A DNA stretch of 51,602 nt from JAVSMW01 sp032027005 (GTDB taxonomy: Bacteria; Bacillota; Thermincolia; Thermincolales; UBA2595): positions 21,781 through 73,382 of the forward strand of contig JAVSMW010000014.1 of assembly GCA_032027005.1 (NCBI GenBank), written 5' to 3'. A program made the position numbers and the translations under genes. This document shows, piece after piece, positions 8,907-16,086 of the stretch. The number at the start of each line of letters is the position of its first letter. Position 1 is the first letter of the stretch. The notes beneath the pieces were generated by a model, which was not told the origin of the DNA, did not search any database, and saw nothing but the letters and a program-made list of their open reading frames with translations.

Positions 8907-9317
8907 ATGATCAAGCCGATCCGTATACTGATTGCAAAACCGGGGCTGGACGGTCATGACCGGGGAGCGAAAATAATTGCCCAGGCCTGCCGGAACGCCG
9001 GGATGGAGGTCATATATACAGGTTTGCGGCAGACCCCCGAACAGATAGTCCAGGCGGCTATTCAGGAAGATGTAGATATGATTGCCTTAAGCTGCCTCTC
9101 GGGTGCCCATAATCACCTCTTTCCCAAGGTGATGGAATTGTTACAGGCAGAGGGTATTAATGATATCACGGTCTTGGGCGGAGGTATTATTCCGGAAGAG
9201 GATATACCATTTTTGAAAGCAGCAGGTATCACCGAAATTTTCACACCAGGCACCTCAATCAAAACAATGCTGGAATTTATTGAAGAAAACATCCGACCTA
9301 AGGAGGATGCAGTATGA
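8907..9317 (+). CDS. mcmA2: methylmalonyl-CoA mutase, small cobalamin-binding subunit
   Basis: This 136-residue protein is a stand-alone B12-binding domain. The DxHxxG motif is visible as D15-x-H17-x-x-G20 in KPGLDGHDRGAK; H17 is the lower axial cobalt ligand in the family. The SCLSGAH and LGGGIIPEED segments complete the nucleotide-binding fold. It follows the large subunit by 15 bases with a GGAAGGAGG ribosome site, and its stop overlaps the epimerase start by four bases (ATGA), which suggests coupled translation. Confidence 0.96.
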   Translation: MIKPIRILIAKPGLDGHDRGAKIIAQACRNAGMEVIYTGLRQTPEQIVQAAIQEDVDMIALSCLSGAHNHLFPKVMELLQAEGINDITVLGGGIIPEEDIPFLKAAGITEIFTPGTSIKTMLEFIEENIRPKEDAV

Positions 9318-9724
9318 TTACCCGGATTGACCATATTGGGATAGCGGTAAACAGTATTGAGGCCATAAGGGAAATCTACGAAGAGGTCCTGGGCCTCAAG
9401 ATTACGGAAACCGAGGTTGTAACAGACCAGCAAGTAAAAGTGGCCTTTCTGCCTATAGGGGATAGTGAAATTGAGCTGCTGGAATCAACGATCAGTGACG
9501 GGCCGATCGCCAAATTTATCACTGCCAAGGGCGAAGGAATCCAGCACATTGCGTTTCGGGTAAAAGATATCGATGCTGCCCTGGCAGCATTGAAAGCCAA
9601 AGGCATCCGGGTTATCGACGAATCCCCCCGGAAGGGTGCCGGTGGTGCCAGGATTGCTTTTCTCCATCCCAAGGCAACTAAGGGAACTCTTATTGAATTG
9701 TGTGAGCGGGGAGGTGAGATCTGA
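9314..9724 (+). CDS. mce: methylmalonyl-CoA epimerase
   Basis: This 136-residue vicinal-oxygen-chelate (glyoxalase-fold) protein inverts the 2-position of methylmalonyl-CoA so that carboxylase and mutase can be linked. Metal ligands expected for the family are visible: the His of IDHIGIAV near the N-terminus, the His in GIQHIAFRV and the Glu in GTLIELCE near the C-terminus. Its start and stop overlap both neighbours by one to four bases, so the three genes are probably translationally coupled. Length is normal. Confidence 0.95.
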   Translation: MITRIDHIGIAVNSIEAIREIYEEVLGLKITETEVVTDQQVKVAFLPIGDSEIELLESTISDGPIAKFITAKGEGIQHIAFRVKDIDAALAALKAKGIRVIDESPRKGAGGARIAFLHPKATKGTLIELCERGGEI

Positions 9725-11268
9725 TGAGCATTGACCGGAAGCTGCAGGAACTTGCAGAGCGGCGCGCCACTGTGAGGCTTGGTGGCGGCGAGCGGCGCAT
9801 CCAGCGCCAGCATATGGCGGGCAAGATGACGGCTCGGGAACGGATAGAGCGGCTGCTGGATCACGGCAGTTTTGTGGAAGTAGATACCTTTGTCCAGGGG
9901 ACGGCTCCGGAATTTTCTAAAGAAGGCGATGAGCAACTCGGGGAAGGTGTGGTTACCGGATATGGCAATATCAACGGTCGCCTGGTTTACGTCTTTTCCC
10001 AGGATTTTACCGTTTACGGCGGTGCCTTGGGAGAAAAACATGCGCAGAAAATTTGCAAGGTCATGGACATGGCCATGAAGGTGGGTGCTCCTTTTATCGG
10101 GTTAAACGACTCAGGAGGCGCTCGTATCCAGGAGGGTGTGGCAGCTTTAAGTGCCTACGGTGAGATTTTTTACCGCAATACCGTCTCCTCGGGGGTAATT
10201 CCCCAGATATCCGCAATTATGGGCCCCTGTGCCGGGGGGGCTGTTTATTCTCCTGCGATTACCGACTTTATATTTATGGTGGCAAATACCAGCCAGATGT
10301 TTATCACCGGTCCCCAAGTCATCAAAACAGTTACCGGTGAGGATGTGTCCTCTGAGGAACTGGGGGGCGCTATGACCCACAACCAGACCAGCGGGGTAGC
10401 AAATTTTATCGCCCAGGATGAGGAAGAATGCCTGCAGATGATCAGGCACTTAATGGAGTTTATTCCCTCCAACAATGTGAGCGATGCCCCTAGGATTAAA
10501 ACTGCGGAACCTGTTTCACCCCTGGATATTGCCCGGATTATACCGGATTCCCCCAACAAACAGTATGACGTCAGGGACGTAATCCATGCCGTAGTTGATA
10601 ACAGCGAACTATTTGAAGTGCACCATTATTTTGCGGAAAACATTGTCACCGGTTTTGCCAGGATTGATGGGCGTTCCGTTGGAATCATCGCCAACCAGCC
10701 GAGAGTCCTGGCGGGCTGCCTGGATATTAATGCTTCTGATAAGTTGTCCCGTTTTGTCAGGTTCTGTGACGCTTTTAACATCCCGCTGATAACTTTTGTG
10801 GATGTTCCCGGATTTTTACCGGGCACCGGTCAGGAATATGGCGGCATCATCCGCCATGGGGCAAAAATCCTGTATGCTTATTCGGAAGCCACCGTGCCCA
10901 AGATCAGCATAATCCTCCGAAAGGCTTATGGTGGTGCATATGTGGCCATGTGCAGCAGGTCTATCGGGGCAGATGTGGCTCTGGCCTGGCCGAATGCCGA
11001 AATCGCCGTTATGGGACCAGATGGAGCGGCCAATATCATCTTCCGGGAAGATATTAACAACGCCGATAATCCTGAAGAAACCAGGCAGCAGAAAATCAAC
11101 GAATACCGTGAGAAATTTGCCAATCCCTATATTGCCTCTGCCAAAGGCATGATTGATGATGTTATCGATCCAAGAGATACAAGGGCCAGGCTGATTAGGA
11201 GTCTTGATGTGCTGATTAACAAGCGTGAATCGCGGCCGGCCAAAAGACACGGAAATATTCCTTTATAG
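9724..11268 (+). CDS. pccB: propionyl-/methylmalonyl-CoA carboxyltransferase subunit (PccB/MmdA type)
   Basis: This 514-residue protein is a tandem crotonase-fold acyl-CoA carboxyltransferase. It moves a carboxyl group between carboxybiotin and propionyl-CoA. Oxyanion-hole segments GGARIQEG and GGAVYSPA (N half) and PGFLPGTGQEYGGIIRHGAK and KAYGGAYVAM (C half) are all present. The same family serves propionyl-CoA carboxylase, methylmalonyl-CoA decarboxylase and transcarboxylase. The neighbouring biotin carboxylase and biotin carrier, and the absence of a membrane sodium-pump subunit or a 5S transcarboxylase subunit in the window, favour an ATP-linked carboxylase here; reversibility cannot be judged from sequence. 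Confidence 0.93.
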   Translation: MSIDRKLQELAERRATVRLGGGERRIQRQHMAGKMTARERIERLLDHGSFVEVDTFVQGTAPEFSKEGDEQLGEGVVTGYGNINGRLVYVFSQDFTVYGGALGEKHAQKICKVMDMAMKVGAPFIGLNDSGGARIQEGVAALSAYGEIFYRNTVSSGVIPQISAIMGPCAGGAVYSPAITDFIFMVANTSQMFITGPQVIKTVTGEDVSSEELGGAMTHNQTSGVANFIAQDEEECLQMIRHLMEFIPSNNVSDAPRIKTAEPVSPLDIARIIPDSPNKQYDVRDVIHAVVDNSELFEVHHYFAENIVTGFARIDGRSVGIIANQPRVLAGCLDINASDKLSRFVRFCDAFNIPLITFVDVPGFLPGTGQEYGGIIRHGAKILYAYSEATVPKISIILRKAYGGAYVAMCSRSIGADVALAWPNAEIAVMGPDGAANIIFREDINNADNPEETRQQKINEYREKFANPYIASAKGMIDDVIDPRDTRARLIRSLDVLINKRESRPAKRHGNIPL

Positions 11269-11279
11269 GGGGCGGACAA

Positions 11280-12902
11280 ATGTTTAAGAAAATACTTATT
11301 GCCAACCGTGGTGAAATCGCTGTCCGGGTCATCAAGGCGTGTCAGGAACTGAACATTACAACAGTTGCGATACATTCGGAAGTGGACAGTGCAGCCCTGC
11401 ACGTGGAAATGGCGGATGAATCTTATGAAATTGGCTCCCCCAAAAGCTACCTGAACCATGAGCTTATCCTGGAAGTAGCCAAACAGGCTAAAGCCGATGC
11501 CATCCATCCGGGTTATGGTTTTTTATCCGAAAACGCGGAATTTGCCCGCAAATGCAGTGAACAGGGCATCGTTTTTATCGGACCGAGCCCGGCAGCTATC
11601 AAATCCATGGGTGACAAAGCCGTAGCCAGGGATACCATGATTAAGGCAAAAGTGCCTGTGGTTCCCGGCTCCGGAGGGCCCATCAGCGGGACAAAAGAGG
11701 CTTTGCAGGTTGCCGGCAAGGTAGGTTATCCGGTACTGGTCAAGGCCGCCGCCGGTGGCGGGGGCAGGGGCATGCGGGTGGCTCAGAACAAAAATGAAAT
11801 TCTTGAAGCTGTGAGAAGTGCCCAGTCAGAAGCCCTATCCTGTTTTGGTTCATCAGATGTATATATCGAAAAATACCTTGATGACTGCCGCCACATAGAA
11901 TACCAGATTCTGGCTGACAGCCACGGTAACGTATTCCACCTTGGCGAACGGGACTGTTCGGTACAGCGGCGCAACCAGAAACTTATTGAAGAAGCTCCGG
12001 CCAATGTCCTGACCCCGGAACAGCGACGGAAAATGGGTGAAGTTGCCGTAGCGGCTGCCAGAGCCGTTAATTACGTTGGTGCCGGTACAGTCGAATTCCT
12101 TTTTACCACAGAAGGCGATTATTACTTCATGGAGATGAACACCAGGGTACAGGTGGAGCACCCGGTTACCGAACTAATCACCGGAATTGATATTGTAAAG
12201 GAGCAAATCCGGGTGGCGGCAGGGGAACCCCTTGATTTTGCGCAGGAAGATGTTGTGATCAGGGGCCATGCCATAGAATGCCGGATAAATGCCGAGGATC
12301 CGGAAATCAATTTTATGCCCTGCCCTGGTCAGGTCACAGCTTATCGCCCACCCAGCGGTTTTGGTGTTAGAGTGGAAAGCGCTGTATATCCGGGTTACCA
12401 CATTTCTCCCTATTATGATTCCATGATCGGCAAACTGGTAGTTTGGGGGAGAACCCGAGATGAAGCAGTTGCCAGAATGAAGCGCAGTCTCAAAGAGTTT
12501 ATCATTGAAGGAGTTACCACAACCATCCCTTTTCATCTGCTGGTATTCGAGAATGAGCAATTCTTATCTGGTGATGTTTACACAAACTTCATCAGAAAAC
12601 ATATCGAAGGATCTTCAGATGGAGAGGATCAAGGTAAAATCATCAGCCTTGCCAAAATCAAAGGCCAGCTCGCCAATAGCAAAGGCCGGTCGACCGCCTA
12701 TACTGGAATTACTCCTGAATCACTTGCCGTTCTGAGCGCGGCAGTAACTGTGTACAGCAGCAGTCGAGGGCAAAACCTGGCTATTAAAGACATACAGCCG
12801 GCTGAGCAACCCAAGAAAGATGATTTTACACCCTGGCGGCTGCTTGGGATTAACCAGTTGCTGCAGGGGCGTGGTTTAACAAATAGGGGGTATTCACAAT
12901 GA
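11280..12902 (+). CDS. accC: biotin carboxylase subunit with a C-terminal extension
   Basis: Residues 1-450 are a complete biotin carboxylase (ATP-grasp): MFKKILIANRGEIAVRVI, the glycine-rich loop KAAAGGGGRGMR, and the catalytic segment MEMNTRVQVEHPVTE. It carboxylates the biotin of the next gene's product with ATP and bicarbonate. Free-standing AccC proteins end near 450 residues; this one continues to 540. The extra part (ITPESLAVLSAAVTVY ... PWRLLGINQLL) resembles the soluble tail of OadG/MmdD-type small subunits of decarboxylase complexes and may dock the carboxylase onto PccB. That last comparison is from memory of the family pattern. The stop overlaps the carrier start (ATGA). Confidence 0.93.
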   Translation: MFKKILIANRGEIAVRVIKACQELNITTVAIHSEVDSAALHVEMADESYEIGSPKSYLNHELILEVAKQAKADAIHPGYGFLSENAEFARKCSEQGIVFIGPSPAAIKSMGDKAVARDTMIKAKVPVVPGSGGPISGTKEALQVAGKVGYPVLVKAAAGGGGRGMRVAQNKNEILEAVRSAQSEALSCFGSSDVYIEKYLDDCRHIEYQILADSHGNVFHLGERDCSVQRRNQKLIEEAPANVLTPEQRRKMGEVAVAAARAVNYVGAGTVEFLFTTEGDYYFMEMNTRVQVEHPVTELITGIDIVKEQIRVAAGEPLDFAQEDVVIRGHAIECRINAEDPEINFMPCPGQVTAYRPPSGFGVRVESAVYPGYHISPYYDSMIGKLVVWGRTRDEAVARMKRSLKEFIIEGVTTTIPFHLLVFENEQFLSGDVYTNFIRKHIEGSSDGEDQGKIISLAKIKGQLANSKGRSTAYTGITPESLAVLSAAVTVYSSSRGQNLAIKDIQPAEQPKKDDFTPWRLLGINQLLQGRGLTNRGYSQ

Positions 12903-13291
12903 AAAAACTTAAAATAACCATTAACAACATTGCTTATATTGTAACAGTTGAGGAAGAGACGGGAAATGCCTTACCGGCAGTTGAACCACATGGTTGCTTC
13001 AACCGGCCTGTTACATCGCGGCCGTCTATTCTGCCCTTAACACCTAAACCGGTGGCATCTATTCCAGCTAGGGGCGGTGGCAATGAGATTACAGCGCCGA
13101 TGCCGGGAGTAGTCCTGGCAATCAGGTGTAAAGAAGGGGATATAGTCAATAACGGTGATGTTGTCCTGGTTTTGGAGGCAATGAAAATGGAGAATGAAAT
13201 AACTGCCAAAAAAGCAGGTCATATCAAGGAAATTAAAGTAAAAGAAGGACAGACGGCTTCGGCCGGAGAGGTCTTGATCATCATTGAGTAA
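12899..13291 (+). CDS. biotin carboxyl carrier protein
   Basis: This 130-residue protein has a basic N-terminus, a Pro/Ala-rich flexible linker (about 35-58) and a C-terminal biotinyl domain. The biotin attachment site EAMKMEN is at about residues 96-102, with the preceding ITAPMPGVVLAIRCKEGD and following GQTASAGEVLIIIE strands of the hammerhead fold. It carries carboxyl groups between the upstream biotin carboxylase and carboxyltransferase. The ATG overlaps the preceding stop codon by four bases. Confidence 0.95.
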   Translation: MKKLKITINNIAYIVTVEEETGNALPAVEPHGCFNRPVTSRPSILPLTPKPVASIPARGGGNEITAPMPGVVLAIRCKEGDIVNNGDVVLVLEAMKMENEITAKKAGHIKEIKVKEGQTASAGEVLIIIE

Positions 13292-13312
13292 GGACTTAGG
13301 CAGGTGGTAATC

Positions 13313-14296
13313 ATGGAACAACTGTTACAGAAAATCCTGGCCGGTGACCGGCGAGGGATAGCACGGGCCATTACTTTGGTTGAAAACCGGGACCCGGCAA
13401 GGTATAAACTACTGACCGGTTTAGCACAGGCAGGTTCTGCAGCTCATGTCATCGGGATTACCGGTTCCCCCGGTGCAGGTAAGAGTTCACTGGTAGACCG
13501 GCTGATTACCGAATACCGCCGGCACGGTCAGTCAGTAGGGATTATCGCTGTGGATCCGAGCAGTCCCTTTAGCGGGGGAGCACTGCTCGGTGACCGGATC
13601 AGGATGCAGCAGCACGCCACCGATCCAGGCGTCTTTATCCGGAGTATGGGCAGCAGGGGCAGCCTGGGCGGTCTGGCCCCGACTACCGGTGAGGCGGTCA
13701 AGGTTTTAGCCGCCGGAGGCAGTGATATTGTCATAATTGAAACCGTGGGCGTCGGCCAGTCCGAAATGGAAATAATGAAGTTGGCAGATACCACTGTTGT
13801 AGTTCTAACACCGGGGGCAGGGGATAGCATTCAAACCATTAAGGCCGGAATAATGGAGATCGCTGATGTTTTTGCCGTCAACAAGGCCGACCTCCCTGGG
13901 GCTAAAAGACTGGCCCGAGAGACCCGGACCATGCTCCACACTAATTGTTCCGACCTCTCCTGGTGCCCGCCGGTCATCGAAACAATAACCGTAAATGGTC
14001 ATGGCATAAAAGAATTGACGAATACGGTCGAAGGGCATCGGAAATACATGGTGCAAACTGGAAAATTAGAAGAGAAAAGACACCGGCGGGCCGGTGATCA
14101 AACTGTTGAGACTATCCTTTCTATGATGCGGGAGTGGCTGTGCGGGGATGCACAAAAAAGCGACTTTATGCGTGAGGTCTTGACCGGATTGAGGACAGGG
14201 GTTTATACCACTTATGATGCCGCGGCAGTTATTCTGAAAGAGATTTTCAGGGGCAGGTTTATTGCAAAAGAGGGGGAATTGCCATGGCAAAGGTAA
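13313..14296 (+). CDS. meaB: MeaB/ArgK-type GTPase, methylmalonyl-CoA mutase chaperone
   Basis: This 327-residue G3E GTPase protects and reloads methylmalonyl-CoA mutase with adenosylcobalamin. Walker A is GITGSPGAGKSSLVDRL, switch regions include VDPSSPFSGGALLGDRIRM and ETVGVGQSE, and NKAD gives guanine specificity. ATG 13313 is chosen over an in-frame GTG at 13304 because CAGGTGG then sits at normal ribosome-site distance. It is the last enzyme gene of the operon. Its stop overlaps the start of the Rossmann activator gene (ATGGCAAAGGTAA at 14284), as it would in the true genome after removal of the 99-bp duplication at 14256-14454. Confidence 0.94.
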   Translation: MEQLLQKILAGDRRGIARAITLVENRDPARYKLLTGLAQAGSAAHVIGITGSPGAGKSSLVDRLITEYRRHGQSVGIIAVDPSSPFSGGALLGDRIRMQQHATDPGVFIRSMGSRGSLGGLAPTTGEAVKVLAAGGSDIVIIETVGVGQSEMEIMKLADTTVVVLTPGAGDSIQTIKAGIMEIADVFAVNKADLPGAKRLARETRTMLHTNCSDLSWCPPVIETITVNGHGIKELTNTVEGHRKYMVQTGKLEEKRHRRAGDQTVETILSMMREWLCGDAQKSDFMREVLTGLRTGVYTTYDAAAVILKEIFRGRFIAKEGELPWQR

Positions 14297-14454
14297 ATGT
14301 GGCCATTGTTGGGGCAGGATCCGGCGGGACCACGATTTATAGGATGCTTCGGGANGGTTTATTGCAAAAGAGGGGGAATTGCCATGGCAAAGGTAAATGT
14401 GGCCATTGTTGGGGCAGGATCCGGCGGGACCACGATTTATAGGATGCTTCGGGA
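14256..14454 (+). repeat. 99-bp perfect duplication around a single N, likely assembly join
   Basis: Bases 14256-14354 and 14356-14454 are identical, 99 bp each, and are separated only by the N at 14355. The same 99 bases occur a third time at 24861-24959, again directly followed by an N. Equal lengths ending at an N are the mark of two contigs that share a fixed-length end overlap and were joined without merging. The real genome most likely has one copy here, so MeaB and the following activator overlap rather than being separated. Confidence 0.85.
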
Positions 14455-16084
14455 AATGACAATGATAAATATCGTCGGCATTGCTGATAAGTACCCAAAG
14501 GCTGCCGGGATACTCTTGGCCCAAAAAGACGGGGTCTTCAATACCGCAGACTTTGTGGAACTTATCAGGAAACCCGGTATTGACGTAATCATTGAAGCTA
14601 CCGGTCTAACCGAGGTACAGAGCCGGATTCACCACGTTAAACACGGAACAACTGCCGTTATGGAAGCTCAGGCAGCAGATTTGATGATTACCATTTTGGA
14701 AGAAAAAGAAAAACTGCTGGAAATAAAAAAAATCCAGGGTGAATTATCGGCAATTCTCAGCTCTGTGCAGGAAGCTATTGAGGTTGCTGATCTTAATGGT
14801 GAAATAAAATACGTAAACCCTGCTTTTAGCAGGGTAACTGGTATTTCCGGGGATACCCGGATCGGTAAAAATATTTTTACGGTTTCCCCTGATGGCGCCC
14901 TCGCCCAGGCAATATTAACCAAGCTGCCGGTGACCGGGCAAAAAACCCAAGTCGGCGGGTCAAACGCCGAAGTAATCTCAAATGCCTGTCCCATTGTCGT
15001 CGATGAAAAGATCTTGGGGGCGGTGGTTTCCTTTCAGCCTGTTACAGATATCATGAAACTGGTCGAGGAGCTGAAAAAGAGCTGCCATCTTATCCAAAAC
15101 CTAAATGAGCGGCTAGGTCAGGTGAGTGGCAGCAAATATTCCTTTGATGATATTATCGGTCAGGCACCGGGGATGCAGCAGGTCAAAACACTAGGCAGGA
15201 AGGCCGCTTTAAGTGATTCAACGGTGATAATCTATGGCGAAAGCGGCACCGGTAAGGAGCTTTTTGCCCATGCTCTGCATCAGGCCAGCGGCCGCAGCGA
15301 AAAACCTTTGATTAAAGTAAATTGTGCCGCGATACCGGAATCATTACTGGAAAGCGAGTTTTTCGGGCATGAAAAAGGAGCTTTTACCGGCGCGGTCAAG
15401 ACCAAATTGGGCAAATTTGAATTAGCCCATGGCGGAACCATCTTTCTGGACGAAATAGGAGACATGGATTTGTCATTACAGGCCAAGCTGCTTAGGGTTC
15501 TCCAGGAAAAGGAGATCGAACGGATTGGTGGCACGGAAACCGTTAAAGTTGATGTCAGAGTGGTTGCCGCTACCAACAGGGATTTGCAACAAATGGTCCG
15601 GAAAGGCGAGTTCAGGCAAGACCTTTACTACCGTCTGAATGTTGTGGAACTCCATATTCCCCCGTTACGGGAACGTAAAGAAGATTTGGACTTGCTGATT
15701 AATCATTTTGTTACTAAGTTTGAGCGGAAGCTGGGCAAAAGAATTAATAGCATTTCACAGGGAGCTTTGGGCCAGCTGGCTGCCTACCATTGGCCCGGTA
15801 ATGTACGGGAAATGGAGAATGTCCTGGAACGTGCTATTGTATCAATGGATAAAGGCGAAAAAATGATAACCCATTTGCACATCGGCCAGTTGACAGAAAA
15901 CAAAAGGGGTTTCGATACCCTGGACATCAGTGTAATTGAGTCCATCGAAAACATGGAAAGGCGGCTGATCCAAAAGGCTCTGGATGAATACGGTATCAGC
16001 CTGGAAGGGAAAAAGCAAGCGGCTTCGATACTAAAAATTTCGTTGGGGACGTTATATAATAAAATGAAAAGGTATGGTTACTAA
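14384..16084 (+). CDS. Rossmann-PAS-AAA+ sigma-54 activator of the methylmalonyl-CoA genes
   Basis: This 566-residue protein starts with a dinucleotide-binding Rossmann domain (residues 1-120; GxGxxG as G10, G12, G15 in VAIVGAGSGGTT; then IADKYPKAAG and VIIEATG), as in homoserine or aspartate dehydrogenases. A helical linker, a PAS domain (about 130-235), an AAA+ domain (Walker A GESGTGKE 285-292, GAFTGA from 332) and a Fis-type HTH follow. It is an enhancer-binding activator, and the extra domain suggests sensing of NAD(P)H state or a dehydrogenase ligand. The ATG at 14384 is the real start; the open frame upstream runs through the duplicated 99 bp and an N. A PAS/sigma-54 regulator gene (mmcA) sits beside the propionate genes of Pelotomaculum thermopropionicum. 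Confidence 0.88.
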   Translation: MAKVNVAIVGAGSGGTTIYRMLREMTMINIVGIADKYPKAAGILLAQKDGVFNTADFVELIRKPGIDVIIEATGLTEVQSRIHHVKHGTTAVMEAQAADLMITILEEKEKLLEIKKIQGELSAILSSVQEAIEVADLNGEIKYVNPAFSRVTGISGDTRIGKNIFTVSPDGALAQAILTKLPVTGQKTQVGGSNAEVISNACPIVVDEKILGAVVSFQPVTDIMKLVEELKKSCHLIQNLNERLGQVSGSKYSFDDIIGQAPGMQQVKTLGRKAALSDSTVIIYGESGTGKELFAHALHQASGRSEKPLIKVNCAAIPESLLESEFFGHEKGAFTGAVKTKLGKFELAHGGTIFLDEIGDMDLSLQAKLLRVLQEKEIERIGGTETVKVDVRVVAATNRDLQQMVRKGEFRQDLYYRLNVVELHIPPLRERKEDLDLLINHFVTKFERKLGKRINSISQGALGQLAAYHWPGNVREMENVLERAIVSMDKGEKMITHLHIGQLTENKRGFDTLDISVIESIENMERRLIQKALDEYGISLEGKKQAASILKISLGTLYNKMKRYGY

Positions 16085-16086
16085 AT

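Noticed and set aside
14297..14383. 29-residue N-terminal extension of the Rossmann activator reading frame
   Set aside because: It runs through the duplicated 99 bp and the N at 14355; the ribosome site and ATG at 14384 and the GxGxxG motif right after it define the true start.
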